From Bacillota bacterium (GTDB lineage Bacteria; Bacillota; Clostridia; Acetivibrionales; DSM-1351): 64,000 nt of DNA. The stretch is from NCBI GenBank assembly GCA_023412275.1, contig JAEYNY010000135.1:1-64000 (forward strand), given 5' to 3'. The notes under the pieces are model-generated. The model was not told the DNA's origin. It did not search any database and worked only from the letters and a program-made list of their open reading frames with translations. Both the position numbers and the translations under genes were made by a program. Positions 33,857-44,107 of the stretch are shown here, piece by piece. Position 1 is the first letter of the stretch, and the number at the start of each line of letters is the position of its first letter.

Positions 33857-35095
33857 ATGGACAATGTTTTGCCAAAGATTGCATTAGTTTTTCCGGGTGT
33901 TGGTTCACAACATACAATGATGGTTAAAAGCTTCTATGACAATTCAGAAGCTGTCAGAAGTACTTTTGAAGAAGCAAGTGAGATACTGAAAATAAATCTA
34001 AAGGAAATTTGTTTTTCAACTGATTTGAAAGATGAGTTGAATAAGATTGAGGTCTCACAAGTTGCATTGTTGGTTGCCAGTTTATCGGTATACAGGACCT
34101 TTGAGACGGAATTTGGTTTTTTGCCGGATTATTGTTTAGGGCATAGCCTTGGAGAATATTCAGCTCTATGTGCAAGCGGAATAATAAATTTCTCTGATGC
34201 AGTGGAAATAGTAATGCAACGGGGACGGATTATCAAAGAAGCAATTTCCACTTGTGATGGAACCATGATGTGGGTAATAAACTTAGATAGTAGTATCGTT
34301 GAGGAAACCTGCATGGAAAATTCAGGGGACAGCGATAGGGTATATATATCTGCATACGATACACCTACCCAATGCTCAATATCAGGGAACAATAGAAGTA
34401 TCCTGAAAGTTGCACAAGAGTTGGAGAAGAAAGGTGCCATTGTATTTCCTCTTAAAATGTCTGGTCCTTTTCATAGTCCTTTAATGCATAAGGCAGCCGA
34501 AGAGATGAAATCAGTGCTCAGACAGTTTAAATTTAATGCTCCTAGAATTTCTGTAATTTCAAATTACAGTGCTCTCCCATATACCGATGAGAACAGTGTG
34601 GTTGAAAATCTGTCCAGACAGTTGAAATCACCTATAAGATGGACTCAATCAGTTTCGTATCTTGTTGATGCTGGAGTAAGAACAGCTATTGAAATAGGCC
34701 CTAAAGATGTATTGAAATTTTTGATTAAAAAGAATACGTCACATATTGAGGCATTTTCTTTTAATGAATTCACTCAAATAGAGCAACTAAGAGACAGCAT
34801 TGTTATTGGCAGAGAGCAGGCATTGGAGCTAATAGCCAGATGCCTTAAAATAGCCATAAGCACAAAAAACTGTAATAGTAACACAAGTACATACCAAAAG
34901 GATGTTGTGATACCTTACAAAGAGATTGAAGGACTGTATTTGGAATTGAGAGAAAAAAATCTGTACCCTGACAAAGAGCAGGTATTAAAGGCTGTTCAAA
35001 TGGTTATTTCAGTATTAGAAGCAAAGAAAACGCCTATCGATTTAAGAAGTAAAAAATTGGAACAAATTTTTCAAAATAAAATATTAAAGATTTAA
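33857..35095 (+). CDS. Free-standing (trans-acting) acyltransferase
   Basis: This 412-residue protein is an FabD-type acyltransferase with VFPGVGSQ, the catalytic GHSLG at 95-99 (S97) and GPFHSPLM at the substrate site. After the usual domain of about 290 residues comes an extension of about 110 residues rich in Lys and Glu, as in trans-acting PKS acyltransferases. It lies right after the extender-unit genes. The first PKS module of this cluster has a dead acyltransferase, so this protein probably delivers hydroxymalonyl- or aminomalonyl-ACP there. Its donor preference cannot be read from the motif, since malonyl enzymes also have GPFHS. Confidence 0.88.
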   Translation: MDNVLPKIALVFPGVGSQHTMMVKSFYDNSEAVRSTFEEASEILKINLKEICFSTDLKDELNKIEVSQVALLVASLSVYRTFETEFGFLPDYCLGHSLGEYSALCASGIINFSDAVEIVMQRGRIIKEAISTCDGTMMWVINLDSSIVEETCMENSGDSDRVYISAYDTPTQCSISGNNRSILKVAQELEKKGAIVFPLKMSGPFHSPLMHKAAEEMKSVLRQFKFNAPRISVISNYSALPYTDENSVVENLSRQLKSPIRWTQSVSYLVDAGVRTAIEIGPKDVLKFLIKKNTSHIEAFSFNEFTQIEQLRDSIVIGREQALELIARCLKIAISTKNCNSNTSTYQKDVVIPYKEIEGLYLELREKNLYPDKEQVLKAVQMVISVLEAKKTPIDLRSKKLEQIFQNKILKI

Positions 35096-35112
35096 AAATA
35101 AGGAGGCATTTC

Positions 35113-36255
35113 ATGCTTAAATTAGAATTGGACAAATATGTAAAAGTGAGACCTCTATTCAAAACACTGGAATACAATCTTGGAATTGAAGCAATACTGA
35201 GCGGTAAAGTTAAAGGGGATGTATATGTAGATGATTTGGAAAATCCTCTTACTGTATGTATGTTTGACGGAGTCCACCATTTTTATATGGGAGGCAACGA
35301 GAAAAATCAGGACTTTAATTCAAGTTTATCAAAACTGATTATTAATGATATATTTCCTAAAATAAAAAATGAAGGTAAAGAAGTAGACTACTTTTTCTTT
35401 TATGATGATTCATCGGAATGGGAAAGGGAGTTGGAAATTGCATTAAAAGATATATATCCGGGTAAAACGTATAGAAGGTATTATAACTTTTATGCCGGAG
35501 ATCCAGTTTTGAGCCTTGATATGCCGGAGGGTTTCAAACTAAGGAAAGTTGACAGTGAATTGATGGAAAACACTGATCTTGATAATGCTGAAGAAATTCA
35601 GCAATGGGCTTTTACCGAAAGCTGGTCCGGTAAAGAGGATTTTCTTAAGAACGGATTTGGATTTTGCATTATAAAGGATAAGAATATTGTAAGCTGGTGT
35701 ATGGCTGATCATGTTTTCAACGAAAACTGTGAGATTGGTGTTGAAACAGACGAAGACTTCAGAGAAAAAGGACTGGGAACCAGAGTAGTTTCCGCCTGTG
35801 TAGATTATTGCCTGAGTGAAGGTATGAATAGAATAGGATGGAGCTGCTTCGATTCCAATGAGGCTTCATATGCTCTTGCGGAAAAAGTAGGCTTCAAAAT
35901 GTATAAGAAGTATCCTGTTTTATTCGGTTGGTACAATAGCTATGACAATTTATTTGTACAGGGAGACGTAAGTACCAAAGAAGGTAAGTATGAAAAAGGT
36001 GCACAGCTATTAGAAAAAGCACTTTTATTGGTTGAGGCCGATGATGATGATTTTAAATGTTCCAGGATCAGTAACAAGGACAGTGTGTGCTGGGCATATT
36101 TTCTGGCAGCCAGGGCACATGCTTTATCAGGGAACGCAGATAAGTGTATTAACAGACTAAAAAGAGGCTATGAGCTTGGACTACCTAATAAAGATATACT
36201 GAATGATTCAGCTTTTGATTCAGTAAGAGACAATGAGGAGTTTAAACAATTGTAA
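35113..36255 (+). CDS. GNAT acetyltransferase, ZmaR-like; candidate self-resistance
   Basis: This 380-residue protein has a unique N-terminal half, a GNAT domain (about 155-280) with the acetyl-CoA loop REKGLGTR (R217-x-x-G-x-G), and a C-terminal helical repeat of about 90 residues (TPR-like, EKGAQLLEKALLLV, NADKCINRLKRGYELG). Length and GNAT type fit ZmaR, which acetylates and inactivates zwittermicin A and protects the producer. It is the last gene before a terminator in the cluster. I infer self-resistance; tailoring of the product is the alternative. AGGAGG lies at 35101-35106. Confidence 0.8.
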   Translation: MLKLELDKYVKVRPLFKTLEYNLGIEAILSGKVKGDVYVDDLENPLTVCMFDGVHHFYMGGNEKNQDFNSSLSKLIINDIFPKIKNEGKEVDYFFFYDDSSEWERELEIALKDIYPGKTYRRYYNFYAGDPVLSLDMPEGFKLRKVDSELMENTDLDNAEEIQQWAFTESWSGKEDFLKNGFGFCIIKDKNIVSWCMADHVFNENCEIGVETDEDFREKGLGTRVVSACVDYCLSEGMNRIGWSCFDSNEASYALAEKVGFKMYKKYPVLFGWYNSYDNLFVQGDVSTKEGKYEKGAQLLEKALLLVEADDDDFKCSRISNKDSVCWAYFLAARAHALSGNADKCINRLKRGYELGLPNKDILNDSAFDSVRDNEEFKQL

Positions 36256-36298
36256 GTCAGGTCTAAACAGAGCTTTATAACATTAATTTAAATAATCG

Positions 36299-36324
36299 GG
36301 ATGCCTTTAAGGCATCCTTTATTT
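36299..36324 (+). terminator. Terminator inside the biosynthetic cluster
   Basis: GGATGCC (36299-36305) pairs with GGCATCC (36311-36317), then TTTATTT. It splits the cluster into a precursor/resistance unit and a synthase unit. Confidence 0.75.
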
Positions 36325-36390
36325 AATGTTAAATTCTGTACCTTAAACAGATAATTGTTTCTATTAAAATAGTTTAGAAGGGAAAATAAT

Positions 36391-39300
36391 ATGGACGGAC
36401 TTCCAAAAACAATTGATAAAAATAATATTGAGAATATTCTTTCTTTGTCACCTGTACAGGAGGGAATCCTATTTCATTATCTGCTTAATGAGAAAAGTAG
36501 CTATTATTTAGAACAATTGAGGTTAAAGGTTGAAGGTGAGGTAAACACTGAAGTATTTCAAAGGGCATGGGATGAGGTTGTAAATGCAAACGAAATGCTG
36601 AGAACTGTTTTTAGATGGAATAATCTTACAAACCCTGTACAGATAATTCTTAAAAAAAATGAAACACGGATAAGCTTTTTTGATTTGACCGAGTATGGGG
36701 ATAAGGAAGAAAGGCTTGATAAGATTATTGATGGAGACAGAAATGATTTTTTTGATTTAACTGAGGTTCCCTTTAGAGTTGCTTTATGCAGGTTAACTGA
36801 AAAATCCTATAACATAATTATAACTCACCATCATATTCTGTATGACGGTTGGAGTACGGGTATAGTATTAAGAGATTTTTTTAATGCTTATAAAAGTTTG
36901 GTAAATAATAAGGAAATCCGGTTAAATAATAAGCAAAAATATCATGAATACATAAAATGGCTTAGAGCAGATAATAAAAAGACACAGCAGGATTTCTGGA
37001 GTGAATATCTCAGAAATTATTCTTCAAAATCAATTTTAGACCGTAAAGCAATTAATGAAACTGAAAGTGAAATGAAAGTAACGGGTCACTGTTTCTCCAT
37101 TCCGGAAGAGCTTACAGAAAAAATATATGATTTTGCCAGAATCAATAATATAACAGCAGCATCGTTATTATACAGTGCATGGGGAGTCTTACTTTTTAAT
37201 TATTGTAACGACGAGGATATAGCCTTTGGAACTACCACAGCTGTCAGACCGGCTGATATAAAAAATATTGAAAATACTGTAGGACTGTTTATTAATACAA
37301 TTCCTTTAAGAATTAAAGCAACATCAGAGGAAAACGTATTAAGCTACATTAAAAATGTAAGTTGTAGCCTTCAGGAAAGAAAAGAATATGAAGCTACACC
37401 ACTAGTTGACATAAAAAAGTATAGCGAACTGCATAGAGAAGAGGAGCTATTTCAATCAATATTTGTAATTGAAAATTACCCCATTGACCAATCACTCATG
37501 AGCGATGACAATCCTTTACGGATTAAAGAGTACTCCAGTTTTGAAAAAACCAATTATGATTTGACAATAATAGTGAATCTGTCCCAAACAGCTATGGATA
37601 TTAAATTACTATATAATTGTGAATTATATGATACAAAAACGATTCAAAACCTGGTCGGGCATTATGAAGTGATATTGCGGGAACTGATAGAAAAAAGCGA
37701 TTGCACATTATGTTCTTTGAACATTTTGACTCAGGGTGAGAAAGAAGACATTTTACATTTGTTCAATGATACAAATAGCATATATAATGATGAGCTTTTG
37801 ATTCATGAGATTTTTGAAAAGCGTGTTGAGGAAAGCCCTGACTGTATTGCGGTAGAATATGGAAATAAAAAGATTACATATTCTGAACTGAACAGAAGGG
37901 TAAATCAATTAGCAAGACTGATTAATAAAAAAGTAAATACTGCTCCGGATTCTAAGATAGGCATATTGTTATATCCTTCATTAGAAATGATAATAGGTGT
38001 TTTGGCAATATTGAAAACTGGTAGTGCGTACGTCCCTATTGATCCGGATAATCCAATTGACAGAAACAAGTTTATAATAGATGATTCGAAAATATGTGCA
38101 CTGATAAGTACTTCTGAACATTCAAAAAAAATAGATTTTGATGGACAATTAATTTTTATTGATAAAGAGTCCGGGGATGGAGAAAACAGCTCCAATCCCG
38201 AGAGAAAACCTGATTCAGACAATCTTGTATACATGATATATACATCAGGTTCTACCGGTTATCCCAAAGGGGTTATGGTTGAACATAAGAGTGTTGTTAA
38301 CATATTGTTGGATTTAGAAAAGAGATATCCCCTTGAGGAAACAGATACATATCTACTTAAAACAACATTTACCTTTGATGTATCTGTAACTGAGCTTTTC
38401 GGATGGTTTATAGGTAAGGGCAAACTGGTCATATTAAATAAAGGTGAAGAAAAGAATCCATATAAGATTATTGATGCAGTAGAAGCTTTTGGTGTAACCC
38501 ACTTAAATCTTGTACCATCAATGTTCAGGTATATTCTTGAAAGCTTGGCCCAAACAAAAGAAAATATCCGTAAGCTAAAGAGCTTAAAATATATTTTCGC
38601 TGCAGGAGAAGCTCTGAAACCAGATCTTGTGAAGCAATTTAAAGAGTTGGGTACCGATATAAGACTGGAAAATATATATGGGCCTACGGAGTGTACAATT
38701 TATGCTACAAAATATTCTTTAAAAGATCATCAAAATGAATCTATGGTGCCAATAGGAACTCCTTTGTCTAATATACGGTGCTATATAGTTGATAAGCATA
38801 ACCGGCTTCAACCAGTTGGTGTACCGGGAGAACTATGTTTAAGTGGTGTTGGCCTGGCTAGAGGATATTTAAACAGAGATGAACTTAACAAAGAAAAATT
38901 TGTACCTAATCCGTTTATAACAGAAGCTGAAAGTAGCAACAGGTATTCAGCTACATTTCAGAAGATGTACAAAACAGGAGATTTGGCCCGTTGGCTTCCT
39001 GATGGTAACATAGAGTGCCTTGGAAGGAATGACTTTCAGGTAAAAATAAGAGGCTTCAGAATTGAGTTAGAAGAAATTGAAAATAAACTATTAAAATACG
39101 AAAAGATTATAGAAGCTGTAGTAATTCCAAAGTCAGATAGAGAAGGCAATGTACATTTGTGTGCATATTTTACATCAGGTGAGGAAGTTACAGATTCTGA
39201 AATAAACAATTTCTTATCCGGGGAACTTCCATATTATATGCTTCCTTCGTACTTTATAAGGCTTGAAAAGATGCCTCTGACACAGAGCGGAAAAATAGAC

Positions 39301-42300
39301 AGAAAGTTGTTGCCTGAATGGAATAATGTGCGTCCAAATATTGAAACAAAATTTATTGAGCCACAAACGGAAATCCAAAGAGAAATTATCGATATATGGA
39401 AAGAAGTTCTGGGAATAGAGAAAATAGGGATAAACGATAACTTTTTTGATATTGGAGGCAATTCCTTAAATCTGATAAGGCTTAATAATAAGCTAAACAC
39501 TTATTTTAAGAAAGAATTGCCTATTACAACAATTTTCCAATTCCCTACAGTACGTGGCTTAGCACTCAGCCTAGCTGATAATACTGATAAGAAGTTATCT
39601 TCCACGGAAATCACGGGGCAAACACAAGAAAACACACAGACAACAGATGAAGCCCCTGAAACAAACGATATTGCAATAATAGGAATGTCTGTAAGACTGC
39701 CAAACATATCAGATATTTATGAATATTGGAATCGTTTGGTGAACAGTACCGAATGTATCAGCTTCTTTACTGAAGAAGAAATAATAAAAGCAGGGGTTAG
39801 TCCCAAACTTGCTCGGGATGGTAATTATGTAAAAGCACAGGGAGTTATGAATGGAATTGAGAATTTTGATGCAGATTTCTTCTCATATTCCCCTCGCGAA
39901 GCAGAAGTCATGGATCCCCAGGTTCGGGTTTTCCATGAGATCATTTGGGAAGCACTTGAAGACAGTGGATATTGCCCTTGGAATTACGAAGGTTCAATAG
40001 GCTTGTTCGGAAGTGCATCACCAAATTTATTTTGGGAATCTCTGGTTGTTGGCTCTGGAAAAACAAAAATACTGGGGGATTTTGCTTCAGAACAGCTTTT
40101 CAATAAAGACTATATGAGCACCAGAGTAGCATACAAGTTAAATTTGACAGGCCCTGTTGTTTCTACTTATTCAGCTTGTTCCACATCCTTAGTTTCGGTA
40201 GCTCTGGCATGTCAGTCATTGATACAAAAAGAATGTGATATTTCTATTGCCGGTTCGGCTACTATTAGTCCGTTGCCTGATAAAACGGGATATCTTTATC
40301 AGGATGGTATGGTCAAATCACCCGATGGGCATTGCAGGGCTTTTGACATAGACGGAAAAGGCTTTGTAGGAGGAACCGGGGCAGCTGCAGTTGTGTTGAA
40401 AAGGTTAGATGATGCAGTTAAATGCAATGACAATATTATTGCTGTTATCAAAGCGGCTGAAATAAATAATGACGGTATTAATAAAGCGGGATATACTGCC
40501 CCAAGTATTGATGGACAAAAAAAGGTAATACAGGCAGCTTTAAAGAGAACTGGTATTAGGCCTGAATCCATTAGCTATATTGAAGCTCATGGAACTGCTA
40601 CTCCCCTGGGAGACAGTGTAGAGATAGAAGCTTTGAAACAGGCATTCAATACACCAATGAAAAATTACTGTGGTATTGGGTCAGTTAAATCAAATATAGG
40701 ACATCTGGATTGTACGGCTGGGATTGCAGGGCTGATTAAGACAGCACTGGCATTAAAAAACAAGACTATACCTTCAACTTTAAATATTACAGCTGCAAAT
40801 CCCAAATTAAACTTAATAGACAGTCCCTTTTATCTTGTAACGGAACCCACGGAATGGAAAAATGAAGAATATCCATTAAGGGCCGGAGTAAGCTCCTTGG
40901 GTCTTGGAGGAACCAATGCCCATGTAATCTTGGAGGAAGCACCTGAAGTTGAAAAAGAACAAGGTCCATTAACACCTGAATTGCTCCTATTCTCCGGAAA
41001 AACAAAAAATGCTTTGGATAATCAGATTTCAAGGATGAGGAAGCATTTACAGACGAATCCTAATCTGGATTTAAATGATGTTGGATATACTCTCCAAACC
41101 GGAAGGTATCACTTTAGTCATAGAAAAGCATTTGTTTGTAAAGATATTAGCGAGGCAATTAAAAACCTTGGAAACGATTGCGACCTTTCCGGTTATGTTG
41201 AAGGTGAGAAAACTCTTATCACCTTTAATTTTAAATCAACGGATGTAACAAAAATTATCAGGTATATTGAATTATATGAATCAGAGTCGGTATTCAAAGA
41301 AGCAATAGATCAGGTTATTGAAAGACTGGGATTGAATTTGCCTTCATGGTTCACAGATATGGTTAAGAATCCGGCACAACGCAATTACGATAAAGAGTAT
41401 CTTAATAGAAATAATGTTTTCGTTGTTTTCGCCATGCAGTATGCTTTGGCAAAGCTTCTTGTATATTGGGGAATAGTGCCGGATATTGCAAGAGGTGACG
41501 GTGAGGGAGGATTAATCTCATTGCTGCTTGCACAAGCGGCTCCGGAGGACAGACTGTTCCCGCTGATTCAGTTAAAACTGAGTATGATTGATAACATGGA
41601 TAAAGGGATTGAGTGCTCCGGTACAATTCATGATAAATTTAAAGAACTACTTTGGGATATAGAATTTTCGGAGCCTGCTATTCAATGCTTCGACATACAA
41701 TACGGAAGATTTATTAATAAGGAAGACTTTAAAAATTTAGCTTTCTGGACAAGAAATAGACAGGCAAACACTAAATCAAATAGTTCCGAAATAGAAACAG
41801 ACGGTATACATGTTTTTATAGATTTCGGAGAAGGTTTAGTTAGTAAACCAGATGAAGGCGTTGTAAAGCTTGCAATGTGCTGTAACAAGGATGTTGAACT
41901 TCATAGTCACGTGTTATGGTTGTTAGGACAGGCGTGGCTTAATGGCATAAATTTAAAATGGAACAGGTTTTATAATCAGAAGGAAAGAAAGAGGGTTTCC
42001 CTACCTACATATCCATTCGAACATCAAAAGTACTGGATAGAAGGAAATCCTTTTACTATGGAACTTCAAAAGCAGGATGCTGAAATAACGAAGAAAACAG
42101 ATATATCAGATTGGTTTTACGTACCCCTTTGGAAGCAGTCAGCTCCAAGTATTTTAAATAGTACAGATAATAATAAATCTACTTGGCTGGTATTTACAAA
42201 CAGTGTTGGCTTTAATAATAATTTGCTGAAAGCTCTCAAAGAGAAAACAGAGGATGTTATTAAAGTAACTAAAGGTTCAGACTTTAACAAGGTAGATGAT

Positions 42301-44064
42301 TCAGAATATACAATAAATGTAAATCATCAGGAGGATTATAATAATCTACTGAAGGAGCTAGAAAAGACCGGAAAGCTTCCAAGTAATATCTTATTTCTGA
42401 GGGGTATTGATGACGATGAAAGAATTAATACTCTGGACTTAAATTCAATATATGAGGAACTGGACACAAGCTTTTTTAGTTTGGTTTATATTTCAAAGGC
42501 ATTATTAAAACAAAGCGTTACGGATAAAGTCAGGATTATTGTAGCTACTAATAATCTTCACAATATAAATGGTGCTGAGAGGATAAATCCGGCTAAAGCT
42601 GCAGTATTAGGACCGTGCAAGGTAATACCACAGGAAGCTCCTTTCATTGAATGCAAAAATATCGATATTTGTATTCCAAAAGATGAGGTAACTGAGAGAA
42701 AGCTAATAAAAAAAGTATTAGCAGACATTTTCGATGAAAAAACAGAAACCGTTGTAGCATTCAGAAATTGCATACGATATACACAAAGTTATTCCCCAGT
42801 GAAATTGTCACAAGCTGCCAACAGAGAAAATTCAAGCTTTAAAAATAATGGAGTATATCTGATTACAGGCGGATTGGGAAACATTGGGTTGAAGTTGGCA
42901 GAGTATCTGGCGGAGAAGTATTCCGCAAAACTTATATTAACCGGAAAATCTGAATTTCCAAGAAGAGATAAATGGGAGCAATGGGTGGATAGCCACTCTG
43001 GCGATGAACAGATTTCGATGAAAATCCAGAATTTATTATATCTTGAGAAACAGGGTGCAAAAATTCTGACGTATACTTGTGATGTCGCTGACCTAGAGAG
43101 TATGACGGCAATAGTTGATGAGGCAGAAAGATATTTCGGACATATAGATGGTGTAATACACGCAGCAGCGACAATGAGAGATTCTCTATTTAGAACAGTG
43201 GAACAGTTAAATAAAGAGGATTGCATAGAACAGTTTATTCCTAAAATACATGGTCTTCTTACATTGCATAAAGTGTTTAAGGACAAGGAATTGGATTTTC
43301 TCACAGTGACATCCTCCACGTCAGCACTACTTGGAGGATTGGGCTTTTGTGCATATTCTGCCGCAAATATATTTATGGATTCTTTTGTTAATGAATTTAA
43401 CAGAGATGCTTCAAAAGAATGGTTGACAGTGAACTGGGAGGGGTGGCGTTTTAACTCAGATAAAACTCAGTTCAGCTTCAGTACTTCTCTGGATGAACTG
43501 CTGATGGAACCGGAGCAAGGTGTTGAAGCCTTTGAACGTATAATGGACAATCCGGGTATTGGACAGGTAATAATTTCATCAGGTGACCTTAACAAAAGAG
43601 TGGACAGATGGATAAAGCTTGACAGCATTAAGTCTGCTGACAGCTTTAATGATAGTGGTAACAGTAAGAAACAGCGTCCAAATCTCAAAAACTCTTATGT
43701 AATGCCTGCAAACAAACTGGAAGAGACAATAGCAAAGGTATTTGCAGATTTCTTCGGTTATGATGAAATTGGTATTGATGATAATTTCTTTGATTTGGGT
43801 GCTTCATCACTGGATATGATTCAGATTACAAATAATTTAAGAAGACAGCTGAATACTAATATACCAATCCTGAAGTTATTTACATTTTCGACTATTCGTA
43901 CATTGGCTGCTAATTTGCAAAATTCCAACGAAGATAATGATACTCAAGAGGTAAATCAACAACGTGAAAACCAAGTAGTAAAAGGTAAGAACAGTATACA
44001 GGCGAGATACAATCTTAGAAAACAGCTTAAAAAGAAAGACATGGCTGATGATGAGGAAGATTAA
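36391..44064 (+). CDS. Hybrid synthase, C-A-T-KS-AT(inactive)-KR-T
   Basis: This 2557-residue protein holds one NRPS and one PKS module. The condensation domain opens with LSPVQEGILFH, the form that follows epimerised donors, and has HHILYDG (147-153). The adenylation domain reads D-V-T-N-F-A-I-I-Y-K, which I cannot assign; it shares N278, A301 and Y331 with an Ala-type code. Carrier serines are S1025 and S2473. The ketosynthase is complete (C1263, EAHGTAT, NIGHL). The acyltransferase region (about 1525-1860) lacks GHSxG: it reads GDGEG at 1702-1706, so it cannot load an extender. The ketoreductase has GGLGNIG and Y2322. The free-standing acyltransferase probably serves this module. Confidence 0.92.
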   Translation: MDGLPKTIDKNNIENILSLSPVQEGILFHYLLNEKSSYYLEQLRLKVEGEVNTEVFQRAWDEVVNANEMLRTVFRWNNLTNPVQIILKKNETRISFFDLTEYGDKEERLDKIIDGDRNDFFDLTEVPFRVALCRLTEKSYNIIITHHHILYDGWSTGIVLRDFFNAYKSLVNNKEIRLNNKQKYHEYIKWLRADNKKTQQDFWSEYLRNYSSKSILDRKAINETESEMKVTGHCFSIPEELTEKIYDFARINNITAASLLYSAWGVLLFNYCNDEDIAFGTTTAVRPADIKNIENTVGLFINTIPLRIKATSEENVLSYIKNVSCSLQERKEYEATPLVDIKKYSELHREEELFQSIFVIENYPIDQSLMSDDNPLRIKEYSSFEKTNYDLTIIVNLSQTAMDIKLLYNCELYDTKTIQNLVGHYEVILRELIEKSDCTLCSLNILTQGEKEDILHLFNDTNSIYNDELLIHEIFEKRVEESPDCIAVEYGNKKITYSELNRRVNQLARLINKKVNTAPDSKIGILLYPSLEMIIGVLAILKTGSAYVPIDPDNPIDRNKFIIDDSKICALISTSEHSKKIDFDGQLIFIDKESGDGENSSNPERKPDSDNLVYMIYTSGSTGYPKGVMVEHKSVVNILLDLEKRYPLEETDTYLLKTTFTFDVSVTELFGWFIGKGKLVILNKGEEKNPYKIIDAVEAFGVTHLNLVPSMFRYILESLAQTKENIRKLKSLKYIFAAGEALKPDLVKQFKELGTDIRLENIYGPTECTIYATKYSLKDHQNESMVPIGTPLSNIRCYIVDKHNRLQPVGVPGELCLSGVGLARGYLNRDELNKEKFVPNPFITEAESSNRYSATFQKMYKTGDLARWLPDGNIECLGRNDFQVKIRGFRIELEEIENKLLKYEKIIEAVVIPKSDREGNVHLCAYFTSGEEVTDSEINNFLSGELPYYMLPSYFIRLEKMPLTQSGKIDRKLLPEWNNVRPNIETKFIEPQTEIQREIIDIWKEVLGIEKIGINDNFFDIGGNSLNLIRLNNKLNTYFKKELPITTIFQFPTVRGLALSLADNTDKKLSSTEITGQTQENTQTTDEAPETNDIAIIGMSVRLPNISDIYEYWNRLVNSTECISFFTEEEIIKAGVSPKLARDGNYVKAQGVMNGIENFDADFFSYSPREAEVMDPQVRVFHEIIWEALEDSGYCPWNYEGSIGLFGSASPNLFWESLVVGSGKTKILGDFASEQLFNKDYMSTRVAYKLNLTGPVVSTYSACSTSLVSVALACQSLIQKECDISIAGSATISPLPDKTGYLYQDGMVKSPDGHCRAFDIDGKGFVGGTGAAAVVLKRLDDAVKCNDNIIAVIKAAEINNDGINKAGYTAPSIDGQKKVIQAALKRTGIRPESISYIEAHGTATPLGDSVEIEALKQAFNTPMKNYCGIGSVKSNIGHLDCTAGIAGLIKTALALKNKTIPSTLNITAANPKLNLIDSPFYLVTEPTEWKNEEYPLRAGVSSLGLGGTNAHVILEEAPEVEKEQGPLTPELLLFSGKTKNALDNQISRMRKHLQTNPNLDLNDVGYTLQTGRYHFSHRKAFVCKDISEAIKNLGNDCDLSGYVEGEKTLITFNFKSTDVTKIIRYIELYESESVFKEAIDQVIERLGLNLPSWFTDMVKNPAQRNYDKEYLNRNNVFVVFAMQYALAKLLVYWGIVPDIARGDGEGGLISLLLAQAAPEDRLFPLIQLKLSMIDNMDKGIECSGTIHDKFKELLWDIEFSEPAIQCFDIQYGRFINKEDFKNLAFWTRNRQANTKSNSSEIETDGIHVFIDFGEGLVSKPDEGVVKLAMCCNKDVELHSHVLWLLGQAWLNGINLKWNRFYNQKERKRVSLPTYPFEHQKYWIEGNPFTMELQKQDAEITKKTDISDWFYVPLWKQSAPSILNSTDNNKSTWLVFTNSVGFNNNLLKALKEKTEDVIKVTKGSDFNKVDDSEYTINVNHQEDYNNLLKELEKTGKLPSNILFLRGIDDDERINTLDLNSIYEELDTSFFSLVYISKALLKQSVTDKVRIIVATNNLHNINGAERINPAKAAVLGPCKVIPQEAPFIECKNIDICIPKDEVTERKLIKKVLADIFDEKTETVVAFRNCIRYTQSYSPVKLSQAANRENSSFKNNGVYLITGGLGNIGLKLAEYLAEKYSAKLILTGKSEFPRRDKWEQWVDSHSGDEQISMKIQNLLYLEKQGAKILTYTCDVADLESMTAIVDEAERYFGHIDGVIHAAATMRDSLFRTVEQLNKEDCIEQFIPKIHGLLTLHKVFKDKELDFLTVTSSTSALLGGLGFCAYSAANIFMDSFVNEFNRDASKEWLTVNWEGWRFNSDKTQFSFSTSLDELLMEPEQGVEAFERIMDNPGIGQVIISSGDLNKRVDRWIKLDSIKSADSFNDSGNSKKQRPNLKNSYVMPANKLEETIAKVFADFFGYDEIGIDDNFFDLGASSLDMIQITNNLRRQLNTNIPILKLFTFSTIRTLAANLQNSNEDNDTQEVNQQRENQVVKGKNSIQARYNLRKQLKKKDMADDEED

Positions 44065-44107
44065 TCTGACGAAAACACAACTATATCATAAGGGTGGAGA
44101 TTCATAA

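Noticed and set aside
42789..43319. A 176-codon antisense open frame within the first hybrid synthase
   Set aside because: It lies opposite the ketoreductase domain, whose coding frame is certain, and has no ribosome site or known domain.
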